Counted from the first letter of the stretch, positions 1-8,754 are shown. The stretch is 64,000 bases of DNA from Flavobacterium fluviale (GCF_003312915.1 NZ_CP030261.1:3906001-3970000), one strand, 5' to 3'. Numbers and translations: made by a program. Notes: generated from the sequence alone by a model not told the origin.

Positions 1-519
1 TCCTTTTGCCCATTGCCCGCCACGCTCCAATTGAAAAGCTCTTTCGCTGTAATCATTCAACAAAGCATAACCCGCAACGTAATCCAAAGCTTCCGCTTCT
101 TCTACATAACTTGCTTTTTTGCCTACAACAAATGCCAATTCTACTTCCCAGTCTGTCTTCTCGCTGTTTTTTGGAATAATCAAATCATCATCTGGTCCGC
201 ATAAAGAAGTAGTCGATTTGAAGAAAATAATAGGTTCAGTCGGAATTGGCGCATTTGTTTCTTTGCAGTGATCAATATAATTCAAACCAATACAAATAAT
301 TTTAGAAGGTCTTGCAACTGGCGATCCCAAACGTACCGAAGCATCCACTTCTGGCAAATTCGGATTGCTTTCTAATGCCTTTTGTAATTTTTCTAATCCG
401 TTTTCTTCAAAGAAACTTTCGTTAAAATCGGTTACAATTGAAGAAACATCATATCTCCTTTCTCCAATTAAAACTCCTGGTTTCTCTTTTCCGATTTCTC
501 CAAAACGTATTAATTTCAT
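1..519 (-). CDS. Fumarylacetoacetate hydrolase family protein (3' end cut by window)
   Basis: The reverse strand is open from an ATG at 519 down to base 1, giving 173 codons that begin MKLIRFGEIGKEKPGV and contain KIICIGLNYIDHC and the metal-site region DWEVELAFVVGKKA. These are typical of FAH-fold hydrolases such as 2,4-diketo-3-deoxy-L-fuconate hydrolase or ureidoglycolate lyase-like enzymes, which cleave C-C bonds of diketo acids using a divalent metal. Family members are usually about 280-290 residues, so the C-terminal third lies outside the window. It diverges from the CoA-transferase operon. With the FucP-like permease in that operon, a role in deoxy-sugar-acid breakdown is likely but inferred. 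The exact substrate cannot be told. Confidence 0.9.
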   Translation of the reverse strand, partial: MKLIRFGEIGKEKPGVLIGERRYDVSSIVTDFNESFFEENGLEKLQKALESNPNLPEVDASVRLGSPVARPSKIICIGLNYIDHCKETNAPIPTEPIIFFKSTTSLCGPDDDLIIPKNSEKTDWEVELAFVVGKKASYVEEAEALDYVAGYALLNDYSERAFQLERGGQWAKG

Positions 520-664
520 AATCGTATAATTTTAATTGTTAGTTTATTTTTTTCTGATGAATGAACTTCATCAAGCGCTTTTATTATTGACAAGTCTTCC
601 ATTTATCAATTACAATTTGATAAAAAAGGCTTACCAAAAATAATAAATGTAAATTTTACAATTA

Positions 665-672
665 CAAAAGTA
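665..672 (-). promoter_or_regulatory. Possible -7 element for the FAH-family gene
   Basis: The reverse strand reads TACTTTTG, matching the Bacteroidota -7 consensus TAnnTTTG, about 145 bases before the ATG at 519. I see no TTG at the usual spacing upstream, so this is a weak call. Confidence 0.3.
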
Positions 673-826
673 ATTTTAAAAATTAATATTCGAGATATAT
701 TTTATTTTCCATTACTTAAAATGACTAAAGTTTAAATTTTTATAACATTTTTTAGATGGTTTGTAAAAATTATATCACTAAACATCTATTTATACAAAAA
801 AAGATCTGCAATAAACATAGGATTTC

Positions 827-856
827 TTGTTCATTTAAATCTTATTTCTACTTTTG
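827..856 (+). promoter_or_regulatory. Bacteroidota-type promoter of the CoA-transferase operon
   Basis: TTG at 827-829, a 19-base spacer and TACTTTTG at 849-856 fit the TTG-N17-23-TAnnTTTG consensus closely. Transcription would start near 862. This lies downstream of the ATG at 756, so it supports the internal start at 918 for the first gene. Confidence 0.65.
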
Positions 857-917
857 TAATTGTATTTTTTACATTTATTATTTCAAACGATTTCACTACT
901 CAAAATTCCTATATAAA

Positions 918-2066
918 ATGATAAAATTAAAAGGCATAACTTGGAACCATACAAGAGGTCTGCTTCCTATGGTTGCCACATCGCAGCGTTTTACTGAACT
1001 ACATCCAGAAGTTGAAATTTCATGGGAAAAGAGAAGTTTACAAGAATTCGCAGATGCTTCTATTGAAGACTTAGCCAAAAGATTTGATTTATTAGTAATC
1101 GATCATCCTTGGACTGGTTTTGGAGCGCAGACCAAAGCAATTCTTCCATTATCTGATTATTTATCAAACGAATATATTAAAGATCAAGAAATTAACACTG
1201 TCGGGAAATCATACGGAAGTTATGTTTTTCATGATAAATTATGGGCGCTTCCTATAGATGCTGCAACTCCGGTTGCTTCTGCCCGCTTGGATCTTTTAGA
1301 AAAAAATAATTTAGAAGTGCCTAAAACGTACGACGATTTATTGGCATTGGCTAAAAAAGGCTTAGTGGCTTTTGCTGGAATTCCAGTAGATGTTTTAATG
1401 AGTTTTTATATGTTTTGCTGCAGTTTAGGCGAAGCTCCTTTTCTTTCTGAAGAAAAAGTAATTTCTGAAACAACAGGAATCAAAGCGCTTCAAATGTTTA
1501 GGGAATTGGCACAATTGATTGATCCAGCTAACTTTAATCGAAACCCAATTCAGGTTTATGAAGCAATGGTCAATTCAGATGAAATTGCTTATTGCCCATT
1601 TGCTTATGGCTATTCTAATTATTCGCGCATTGGCTACAGCCGTCAACTTTTACATTTTTACGATTTAGTAAAATTGAATGATAATCCGATGATTTCGTCT
1701 TTAGGCGGAACAGGATTAGCGGTTTCATCTTTCAGCCAGCATATTGATGAAGCGGTTAAATATGCCGAATTTACAGGTTCATCTCAAGTACAGCAAAATA
1801 TTTATACGGATAATGGCGGTCAGCCAGGACATTTGCAGGCTTGGAAAAGTGAGCGAATTAATGGTGTGACACATGATTATTTCAAAAATACTTTACCCGC
1901 TTTAGAACGCGCATTCCTTCGTCCAAGATATTACGGACATATGTATTTCCAAGATCACGCAGGCGATGTAGTTCGCAATTATTTGATGAAAGGCGGAGAC
2001 GAACTAAAAGTATTGGAAGAAATGAATTCGCTTTACGCGGAATCTCTAAAAATTCAGACAATATGA
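918..2066 (+). CDS. Cytoplasmic solute-binding-fold protein (SBP family 1-like), first of operon
   Basis: This 382-residue protein resembles family 1 extracellular sugar-binding proteins of ABC importers. It has an N-terminal GITWNHTRG strand, RFTELHPEVEISWEKRS, and a C-terminal clamp region with GGQPGH. I chose the ATG at 918 because the frame upstream to 756 is AT-rich, lacks family similarity and precedes the promoter. From this start there is no signal peptide or lipobox, and no ABC permease or ATPase gene is nearby, so classical uptake is unlikely. Its stop overlaps the next start as ATGA, implying translational coupling with the CoA-transferase. I infer a cytoplasmic ligand-binding partner of that enzyme. 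A mis-annotated importer component is the alternative. Confidence 0.85.
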   Translation: MIKLKGITWNHTRGLLPMVATSQRFTELHPEVEISWEKRSLQEFADASIEDLAKRFDLLVIDHPWTGFGAQTKAILPLSDYLSNEYIKDQEINTVGKSYGSYVFHDKLWALPIDAATPVASARLDLLEKNNLEVPKTYDDLLALAKKGLVAFAGIPVDVLMSFYMFCCSLGEAPFLSEEKVISETTGIKALQMFRELAQLIDPANFNRNPIQVYEAMVNSDEIAYCPFAYGYSNYSRIGYSRQLLHFYDLVKLNDNPMISSLGGTGLAVSSFSQHIDEAVKYAEFTGSSQVQQNIYTDNGGQPGHLQAWKSERINGVTHDYFKNTLPALERAFLRPRYYGHMYFQDHAGDVVRNYLMKGGDELKVLEEMNSLYAESLKIQTI

Positions 2067-3214
2067 AGCCTTTAGAAGGATTAATTGTTTTAGAATTCTG
2101 TCAGTTTCTGGCAGGACCTTCTGCTGGTTTAAAACTAGCCGATCTGGGTGCACGCGTCATCAAAATCGAACGTCCTGTAAAAGGTGAAGCCTGCAGACAA
2201 TTGAGTATCAAAGATTTATTTGTAGACGACAGCAGTTTGCTTTTTCATACCATAAACCGAAATAAAGAATCTTTTGCAGCCGATTTAAAAAATCCTGACG
2301 ATTTAGTTTTAATCAAAAAACTGATTGAAAAGGCTGATATTATGACACATAATTTCAGACCTGGTGTGATGGAGAAAATCGGTTTAGATTTTGAAAATAC
2401 ACTTTCTATAAATCCACAGATTATTTATGGAACCATTACAGGTTACGGAAATGAAGGTCCGTGGGCAAAAAAACCAGGGCAGGATTTATTACTACAATCA
2501 CTTTCTGGATTAAGCTGGCTGAGCGGACGCAAAAGTCAAGGTCCAGTTCCTTTCGGTTTGGCGGTTGCCGATTTAATGTGCGGTAATCATTTTGTACAGG
2601 GAATTTTGGCAGCGCTTTTAAAAAGAGTCAAAACTAAAAAAGGTGTTTTGGTTGAAGTCAGTTTATTAGAATCGATTCTCGATGTGCAGTTCGAAGCCAT
2701 TACTTCTTTTTTAAATGACGGTGGTCAATTGCCTGAAAGAGGTGATATTAAAGGAAGCGCACATGCTTTTTTAAGTGCTCCATATGGTGTTTACCAAACG
2801 CAAGACGGTTATTTATCGCTTGCAATGGGCGATTTACTTTTCATTGGAAAAGTATTAGGTTTAGATTTAAGTGAATTTACAGATAAACATCTTTGGTTTG
2901 AAAAACGAGATGAAATCAGAACGATTTTAAGCGAGAGAATTCAAACGCAAACTTCTGATTATTGGATAGAAATCCTTCAAAAAGAAGGAATCTGGTGCGG
3001 TAAAGTTTTCAATTACGAAGAACTGGATAATCAGCCTTTTGTAAATGAATTACAGCTGAAACAAACCGTAAAAAATGCTGAAGGCGAAACTTTGGTTACA
3101 ACCAGAAGTCCGATTCAATTGGATGGAGAAATTCTGCTAAGCGAAAAAGCAGCGCCAAAAGTAGGTCAGGATAATTTAAGGATACACGAACAATTTTTAA
3201 ACGATTTGAAATGA
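2063..3214 (+). CDS. CaiB/BaiF family (class III) CoA-transferase, copy 1
   Basis: The 383-residue product has the class III CoA-transferase N-terminus (IVLEFCQFLAGPSAG, LADLGARVIKIERP), followed by NRNKESFAADLK, HNFRPGVMEKIGLDF and IIYGTITGYGNEGPW. Asp170 in GLAVADLMCGN aligns with the catalytic aspartate that forms the aspartyl-CoA thioester in formyl-CoA transferase. Such enzymes move CoA between carboxylic acids in the cytoplasm. It overlaps both neighbours by four bases (ATGA) and is a clear paralogue of the next gene, so the two may form a heterodimer. Acceptor and donor are unknown; the MaoC hydratase downstream suggests an acyl-CoA that is hydrated or dehydrated. Confidence 0.93.
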   Translation: MKPLEGLIVLEFCQFLAGPSAGLKLADLGARVIKIERPVKGEACRQLSIKDLFVDDSSLLFHTINRNKESFAADLKNPDDLVLIKKLIEKADIMTHNFRPGVMEKIGLDFENTLSINPQIIYGTITGYGNEGPWAKKPGQDLLLQSLSGLSWLSGRKSQGPVPFGLAVADLMCGNHFVQGILAALLKRVKTKKGVLVEVSLLESILDVQFEAITSFLNDGGQLPERGDIKGSAHAFLSAPYGVYQTQDGYLSLAMGDLLFIGKVLGLDLSEFTDKHLWFEKRDEIRTILSERIQTQTSDYWIEILQKEGIWCGKVFNYEELDNQPFVNELQLKQTVKNAEGETLVTTRSPIQLDGEILLSEKAAPKVGQDNLRIHEQFLNDLK

Positions 3215-4350
3215 AGCCATTAGAAGATTATTTAATTGTAGATTTCAGTCAGTTCCTTTCGGGTCCGTCGGCGAGTTTACGTCTGGCAGACTTGGGAGCG
3301 CGTGTGATCAAAATAGAAAAGCCGGGAACGGGAGATATCTGCCGTACTTTATATACTTCTGATTTGATTATGAACGGCGAATCGTCTGTTTTTCATACTA
3401 TCAACAGAAACAAAGAATCATTTGCAATTGATTTTAAACAGCCTGAGGAACTTCAAAAATTAAAAAAATTATTAGCGAAAGCTGATGTTGTCATGCATAA
3501 TTTCAGACCTGGAGTTATGGAACGTATTGGTTTAAGTTATGATGAAGTAAAAAACATTAATCCAAATGTGATTTATGCTTCTATTTCAGGTTTTGGAGAA
3601 CATCCTGATTTAAAAGATTTGCCAGGTCAAGATTTGCTTTTGCAATCTTTAACGGCTTTGACTTGGTTGAGCGGTAATCAGGAAGACGGTCCCGTACCAA
3701 TGGGATTATCGATTGTTGATATGCTTGCAGGAGCGCATTTGGCGCAGGGAATCTTGGCTGCTTTATTTAGAAAAGCAACGCATAATATTGGAGCGCAGGT
3801 TCAAGTAAGCATGCTGGAATCGGCATTTGATTTTCAGTTTGAGACGATTACGACTTATTTTAATGACGGAGGCGAATTGCCTGTTCGAACCAAAACCAAT
3901 AATGCACACGCTTATTTGGGCGCACCATACGGAATTTACAAAACCAAAAACGGTTATTTAGCATTGGCAATGGGATCAATTCCTGTTTTAGCTTCTCTGC
4001 TGCAATGCAATGCTTTATTGCAATTTCCTGAAAATAAATTCACATTAAGAGACGAAATTAAAAATATTCTTGCGGATCATTTGCAAACGCAGGAAACACA
4101 GTTCTGGCTGGACATTTTAGAACCTGCCGACATTTGGTGTGCAGGAGTTTTAAATTATCAGCAGCTATTTGCTGAAGATGGATTTAAGGTGTTGAATTTT
4201 ACGCAGCAAGTCGAAATGCTTGACGGCTACAATTATAAAACTACACGCTGTCCGATAAAAATAGACGGCGAATATCTGACTTCTGGAAAAGGTTCGCCGA
4301 AACTGGGTCAGGATAACGAAAAAATTATTAAAGAATTTATAGACTGCTGA
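3211..4350 (+). CDS. CaiB/BaiF family (class III) CoA-transferase, copy 2
   Basis: At 379 residues, this is the paralogue of the preceding gene. Its start MKPLEDYLIVDFSQFLSG is nearly parallel to MKPLEGLIVLEFCQFLAG, and it shares LADLGARVIKIE, HNFRPGVMERIGLSY and PGQDLLLQSL. The predicted catalytic Asp is again residue 170 (GLSIVDMLAG), so neither copy is an obvious dead enzyme. Class III transferases are interlocked dimers, and the tandem arrangement with conserved spacing suggests a heteromeric enzyme or two steps, for example activation and then transfer. Its stop shares one base with the start of the next gene (TGATG). Substrate unknown. Confidence 0.93.
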   Translation: MKPLEDYLIVDFSQFLSGPSASLRLADLGARVIKIEKPGTGDICRTLYTSDLIMNGESSVFHTINRNKESFAIDFKQPEELQKLKKLLAKADVVMHNFRPGVMERIGLSYDEVKNINPNVIYASISGFGEHPDLKDLPGQDLLLQSLTALTWLSGNQEDGPVPMGLSIVDMLAGAHLAQGILAALFRKATHNIGAQVQVSMLESAFDFQFETITTYFNDGGELPVRTKTNNAHAYLGAPYGIYKTKNGYLALAMGSIPVLASLLQCNALLQFPENKFTLRDEIKNILADHLQTQETQFWLDILEPADIWCAGVLNYQQLFAEDGFKVLNFTQQVEMLDGYNYKTTRCPIKIDGEYLTSGKGSPKLGQDNEKIIKEFIDC

Positions 4351-5606
4351 TGGAAAAAATTAGAATCGCCGTTCGAAAATTCGATCCGTTCGAAAGTACA
4401 CTTCAAAAATTATGGGATGCTTTCTGCCTTCAAAACAATATAAAAATGGAAGCAGAAATGATTGCCTTAGAACTTCATGACTTGTATGAAACCACAATTT
4501 CAGAAAAAGGTTTAAAAGAAGGAAAATGGGATATTGCCCATATCAATACCGATTGGATTTTTGATGCTGTAAACGAAAATGCGGTTCTTAATTTGTTTTC
4601 TCTAATTGGAGAAAATCCGCCCGAAAATTATCCTTTTGGATGGCATAAATCGCTTTTGCATTTACAAAAACTAAGTAATGGCATTTTCGGACTTCCCTTT
4701 CACGATGGACCAGAATGTCTGATCTACCGAAAAGATTTATTCGAAAACGAAACGGAAAAACAGAATTTTAAAAAGCAGTTTGGTTACGAACTTTCTACAC
4801 CAAAAACGTGGAAGGAATTCGCAGAAATTGCGACATTCTTTAATCGTCCCGAACAAAATTTATACGGTTCTGTTTTTGCCAATTATCCAGACGGACATAA
4901 TATGGTTTTTGACTTTTGTCTTCAATTATGGACAAGAGGCGGTTCTTTATTAAACAAAAAAAATCAAATTGACATTCATAATGAAGCAGCCATAAAAGCA
5001 TTGGATTTCTATCGAAAAATGGTCACCGATAAAAATGCTGTTCATCCAAAATCGAGAGAATTTGGTTCGGTTGAAGCAGGTTTGGCTTTCGCCGAAGGAC
5101 AAGCTGCAATGGCAATCAACTGGTTTGGATTTGCTTCTATGGCAGAAGTAATTGAAGATTCGAAAGTAAAAGGAAAAATCGATATCACTTCCCTTCCATC
5201 CGATCCGGGTTATAAAACAGCTTCTTTGAATGTATATTGGTTGTATACCATTGGATCTGGAAGCAAACACAAAAAACTGGCATACGATTTTTTACGTTTT
5301 GCCACAACGCCAGAAAGCGACAAATTATTAACGACTGAAGGCGGTATCGGATGCAGGAAATCAACTTGGAAAGATGAAGAAATTAATACTTTAATCCCAT
5401 TTTACCATAAACTGGAAATGCTTCATGAAAATGCATTGACATTGCCTCAAACGCCAATCTGGCCAAAAGTAGCAGAACTGATTGACAGCACTGTTTTGAA
5501 AGCCATTGAAACCGATATTTCGTCTGAAATATTGTTAGAGGAAACTCAGAAAAAAATTAGAGAATTAAGTCAAGGAACAACATTACACAGCTCTGTCAAA
5601 AATTAA
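4350..5606 (+). CDS. Cytoplasmic solute-binding-fold protein (SBP family 1-like), second copy
   Basis: This 418-residue protein is similar to family 1 sugar-binding proteins. Visible features are KWDIAHINTDWIFDAV, GLPFHDGPECLIYRKDLFE, STPKTWKEFAEIA, AEGQAAMAINWFGF and a C-terminal SDKLLTTEGGIGCRKS. The start MEKIRIAVRKFDPFEST leads straight into the first beta-strand, so there is no signal peptide or lipobox. It is translationally coupled to the second CoA-transferase (one-base overlap). With the first gene it brackets the two transferases, making a duplicated SBP/transferase module. A ligand-presenting or regulatory role in the cytoplasm is inferred. No ABC permease is present nearby to support an import role. 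Confidence 0.88.
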   Translation: MEKIRIAVRKFDPFESTLQKLWDAFCLQNNIKMEAEMIALELHDLYETTISEKGLKEGKWDIAHINTDWIFDAVNENAVLNLFSLIGENPPENYPFGWHKSLLHLQKLSNGIFGLPFHDGPECLIYRKDLFENETEKQNFKKQFGYELSTPKTWKEFAEIATFFNRPEQNLYGSVFANYPDGHNMVFDFCLQLWTRGGSLLNKKNQIDIHNEAAIKALDFYRKMVTDKNAVHPKSREFGSVEAGLAFAEGQAAMAINWFGFASMAEVIEDSKVKGKIDITSLPSDPGYKTASLNVYWLYTIGSGSKHKKLAYDFLRFATTPESDKLLTTEGGIGCRKSTWKDEEINTLIPFYHKLEMLHENALTLPQTPIWPKVAELIDSTVLKAIETDISSEILLEETQKKIRELSQGTTLHSSVKN

Positions 5607-5639
5607 ACTTGGCAGGCTCAAATTCAAAATATAGAACAA

Positions 5640-6713
5640 ATGAATATTCCCTATAAACCTTTACTGCCCGAAACAGAACAGCCAATTATCATTATCGGGG
5701 CGAGCGGAATCGTAAAAGATGCGCATCTTCCTGCTTACGAAATGGCTGGTTTTAAAGTTTTTGGTATTACAAACAGAACAATTTCTAAAGCATACGATTT
5801 ACAAAAACAATTCAAAATTGATCATGTTTTTGAAAGTGTGGCGGATGCAGTTAAAAATGCGCCGTCAAATGCTGTTTACGATATTACCGTTTTACCTGAC
5901 CAATACATTGAAATTTTAGAACAGCTTCCTGATGGAGCTGCAGTTTTGATTCAGAAACCAATGGGAAATGATCTGGCTCAGGCACGGGAAATTGTGGCGG
6001 TTTGCGAAAGAAAAAATCTGGTTGCTGCAATCAACTTCCAGCTTCGATTTGCTTCATTTGTCAGCGCTGCCCGTTATTTAATTAATGAAGGAATTATTGG
6101 CCAATTATACGATTTAGAGTTTAAAGTTACGGTAAATACGCCTTGGGAATTATTTCCTTTAATTAAAGAACATCCGAGATTGGAAATTCTTTTTCACAGT
6201 GTGCATTATATTGATTGTATTCGATCTTTCTTGGGAAATCCGAAAGGAATTATGGCTAAAACGGTTAAACATCCGCTTAAGAAATTATCTTCAAGCAGAT
6301 CGACTATTATTTTAGATTATGCCGAAGATATGCATGTGGTCATTAATACGAATCATGATCATCACTTTGGTCCAAAACATGAGGAAAGTTACATCAAATG
6401 GGAAGGAACAAAAGGTGCTATTAGAGCAAAAATGGGCTTGTTGATGAATTATCCTGACGGTCTTCCAGACGTTTTTGAGTACGCTCTAGCTAAAAAAGAT
6501 AACGAAAAAGAATACGAATGGACCGAAGTTAAACTGGAAGGATCTTGGTTTCCAGAAGCATTTATTGGAGCAATGTCTAATCTGATGCGCTACAAGGAAG
6601 GTTCTGATAAAATATTATCTGCCAGCGTTCAAGATGTTTTAGGCACAATGAAAGTTGTCGAAGCCTGTTATATCAGCAGTAAAAATGGCGGTATTTCTTT
6701 TGATGAAGTGTAA
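5640..6713 (+). CDS. Gfo/Idh/MocA family NAD(P)-dependent oxidoreductase
   Basis: The protein has 357 residues. The Rossmann dinucleotide motif is IIIIGASGIVKDAHLPAY near the N-terminus. The usual EKP signature appears as QKPMGND, so the glutamate is replaced by glutamine, while the following helix and FQLRFASF are kept. The C-terminal alpha/beta domain carries the usual substrate-site histidines (LFHSVHYIDCIRSFLG). Family members oxidise or reduce sugars, inositols and sugar acids in the cytoplasm. It lies 33 bases after the SBP-like gene and is probably in the same operon. It likely prepares a keto-sugar or sugar acid for the CoA-dependent steps, but the substrate is not readable from sequence. 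Confidence 0.9.
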   Translation: MNIPYKPLLPETEQPIIIIGASGIVKDAHLPAYEMAGFKVFGITNRTISKAYDLQKQFKIDHVFESVADAVKNAPSNAVYDITVLPDQYIEILEQLPDGAAVLIQKPMGNDLAQAREIVAVCERKNLVAAINFQLRFASFVSAARYLINEGIIGQLYDLEFKVTVNTPWELFPLIKEHPRLEILFHSVHYIDCIRSFLGNPKGIMAKTVKHPLKKLSSSRSTIILDYAEDMHVVINTNHDHHFGPKHEESYIKWEGTKGAIRAKMGLLMNYPDGLPDVFEYALAKKDNEKEYEWTEVKLEGSWFPEAFIGAMSNLMRYKEGSDKILSASVQDVLGTMKVVEACYISSKNGGISFDEV

Positions 6714-6822
6714 TTAAAACACTATATTTCAAAACCAAAAAACAAAATTTAAGTCCTCTTACAAAAAAACGTGATTTTGACATTTATTTGAAAGAGTATG
6801 ACGAATAAAAAGTAATTAGATT

Positions 6823-7266
6823 ATGTATTTTAAATCCACTTTTTTCGAAGATTATCAAATCGACGACAAACGAGTAACTTTAGGCAGAACCATCACAGAA
6901 ACTGACTTTGTGGTTCATGCCGGACATACGGGTGATTTCTTTCCGCACCATATGGATGAAGAATGGTGTAAAACACAACCCTTCGGACAAAGAATTGCAC
7001 ACGGAACTATGGTTTTCAGCATCGGAATCGGCTTAACGGCATCCGAAATTAATCCAGAAGCTTTTTCGAGAGGCTATGACAAAATGCGCTTTGTAAAACC
7101 TGTTCATATTGGCGACACTATTCACTCAGAAATTACGATTTCTGAAAAAGGCGAAGCTAAAAATCCTGAAATGGGAACCGTAACCGAACATGTAGAAATT
7201 ATCAACCAGCGCGGTGAAGTCGTTTTGGTTTGTGATCATCTATTGCTTGTGAAGAAAAGGTCCTAA
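6823..7266 (+). CDS. MaoC family (hot-dog fold) hydratase/dehydratase
   Basis: The product is a 147-residue single-domain hot-dog protein. The hydratase-2 signature is seen as [12 protein letters not shown], giving Asp38, His43 and Asp45 in a D-x-x-P-x-H-x-D arrangement (Phe replaces the usual Asn), followed by [18 protein letters not shown]. MaoC enzymes add or remove water across enoyl-CoA double bonds. Mesaconyl-CoA hydratases and R-specific enoyl-CoA hydratases belong here. Its position after two CoA-transferases makes a CoA-thioester substrate likely. The stop codon lies inside an intergenic repeat. Start chosen at the only ATG before conserved sequence. Confidence 0.9.
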   Translation: MYFKSTFFEDYQIDDKRVTLGRTITETDFVVHAGHTGDFFPHHMDEEWCKTQPFGQRIAHGTMVFSIGIGLTASEINPEAFSRGYDKMRFVKPVHIGDTIHSEITISEKGEAKNPEMGTVTEHVEIINQRGEVVLVCDHLLLVKKRS

Positions 7267-7396
7267 GATTCTAAGATACTAAGGTTCTAGGATTTTAAAA
7301 ACTTTGCGTCTTAGGGACTCTGCCAGATTATTTGCAAAACATTTTTTTATTTTCGAAAAGAAAAAAACTTAGAATCTCAGCACCTCAGAACCTTAG
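7263..7396. repeat. Intergenic inverted repeat of CTAAGATTCTAAG-type words
   Basis: The left arm starts within the MaoC stop (TCCTAAGATTCTAAGATAC, then AAGGTTCTAGG). The right arm carries CTTAGAATCTCAGC and CAGAACCTTAGC, the near reverse complement. The arms are separated by about 60 AT-rich bases, so the transcript could fold into a long imperfect hairpin between maoC-like and fucP-like genes. The same word family recurs near 49695. Confidence 0.6.
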
Positions 7397-7429
7397 CAAC
7401 TATAAAAAAAACTAAAAAACTATCTAAAA

Positions 7430-8734
7430 ATGCAAATTACAAACCAAGCCGGCGATCAACATCAAGTGCCGACAGAAGGCGGAAATCAAAAACAATATCT
7501 TCTTCCTTTTATTTTAGTTACATGCCTATTTTTTCTTTGGGGAATGGCCCATAATTTAGATTCTGTTTTAATTCCGCACCTAAAAAAGGCTTGTGAATTA
7601 AACAACCGCCAATCTACTTTAATTGATACCTCTGTTTTCTTTGCTTATTTTATTATGGCGATTCCTGCCGGAATGCTGATTAAAAGATTTGGTTATAAAA
7701 ACAGTATTATAACAGGATTGCTGGTTTTTGCTGTTGGAGCATTTCTATTTGTACCTGCAGCCAATACTAGAACTTACGAATTATTTCTATTCGCCTTATT
7801 TGTAATTGGATGTGGTTTGACCATTTTAGAAACAAGTGCAAATCCGTATGCTGCAATATTAGGACCTGCCGAATCTTCTTCTAAACGATTGAATTTAGCG
7901 GCTTCTTTCAACGGTTTGGCAGCAATGGTTGCTCCAATTGTAGGGTCATTATTTATTCTTTCTGGAACAAATCATACGCCAGAACAAATGGCTGCGATGC
8001 CAGAAGCCGAAAAAGCGGCCTATTTATTAGGAGAAGCTGCTTCTGTAAAAATGCCATATATCGTATTAGGAAGTATTTTGGTTTTGGTTGCCATTATTTT
8101 CTACTTCGTACAATTGCCGTCAATGAAAGTAACGCATACCGAAGCTGAAATTAAACCGGGATTTTTCTCTGTTTTAAAATTTAGACATTTAAGCTGGGGA
8201 GTTGCTGCTCAATTTTTCTATGTTGGTGCACAAGTTTGTATTACAAGTTTCTTTATCAGAATTGCACAGCAAGGTGCTGGATTAGACGAAAAAACGGCCG
8301 GATATTATTTAGGAATCTACGGTTTCCTTTTTATGGCAGGACGATTTATTGGGACATTCTTTTTGCGTTATGTAAAAGATTATGTTTTACTGTCAATCTA
8401 CTGCGTAATGAGCGTTTTATTATGTCTAGTTGCTATTTATGGCTCTGGAATTGTAGTTATTTATGCTCTTGGAGGAATTGGATTTTTCATGTCAATTATG
8501 TTCCCAACTATTTTCTCATTAGGAATTAAAGGATTAAAATCGAATACTGAAACGGGTTCTTCTTGGTTGGTAATGTCAATCGTCGGAGGTGCAATTATTC
8601 CGTACGGAATGGGGACTTTAATCGATATGAACCATGATGACATTCAATCGGGATATATTATTCCGTTAGTTTGCTTTTTGATTATTCTTTCTTTTGGGGT
8701 TTTTGGTCATAAAGTAAAAACGGTTTCTGAATAA
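7430..8734 (+). CDS. fucP: FucP-like MFS sugar permease (L-fucose:H+ symporter family)
   Basis: This 434-residue protein has about 12 hydrophobic segments. Its first helix region, FILVTCLFFLWGMAHNLDSVLIPHL, matches the FucP/GluP signature of FHS-family major facilitators. Further marks are FFAYFIMAIPAGMLIKRFGYK and ETSANPYAAILG. It would import a monosaccharide with protons across the inner membrane. FHS members in Bacteroidota carry fucose, glucose, galactose or N-acetylglucosamine, so the sugar is not fixed by family alone. It is the last gene before a strong terminator and likely supplies the substrate for the upstream operon. This makes an ABC role for the SBP-like proteins still less likely. 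Confidence 0.9.
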   Translation: MQITNQAGDQHQVPTEGGNQKQYLLPFILVTCLFFLWGMAHNLDSVLIPHLKKACELNNRQSTLIDTSVFFAYFIMAIPAGMLIKRFGYKNSIITGLLVFAVGAFLFVPAANTRTYELFLFALFVIGCGLTILETSANPYAAILGPAESSSKRLNLAASFNGLAAMVAPIVGSLFILSGTNHTPEQMAAMPEAEKAAYLLGEAASVKMPYIVLGSILVLVAIIFYFVQLPSMKVTHTEAEIKPGFFSVLKFRHLSWGVAAQFFYVGAQVCITSFFIRIAQQGAGLDEKTAGYYLGIYGFLFMAGRFIGTFFLRYVKDYVLLSIYCVMSVLLCLVAIYGSGIVVIYALGGIGFFMSIMFPTIFSLGIKGLKSNTETGSSWLVMSIVGGAIIPYGMGTLIDMNHDDIQSGYIIPLVCFLIILSFGVFGHKVKTVSE

Positions 8735-8754
8735 TTTTAGATATATAATAAGAT

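Noticed and set aside
756..917. Upstream start at 756 for the first SBP-like gene
   Set aside because: The extra 54 residues are AT-rich without family similarity, and the best promoter (827-856) lies inside them.
918..5606. ABC sugar import system
   Set aside because: There are no permease or ATPase genes and no signal peptides; a FucP-like permease is present instead.
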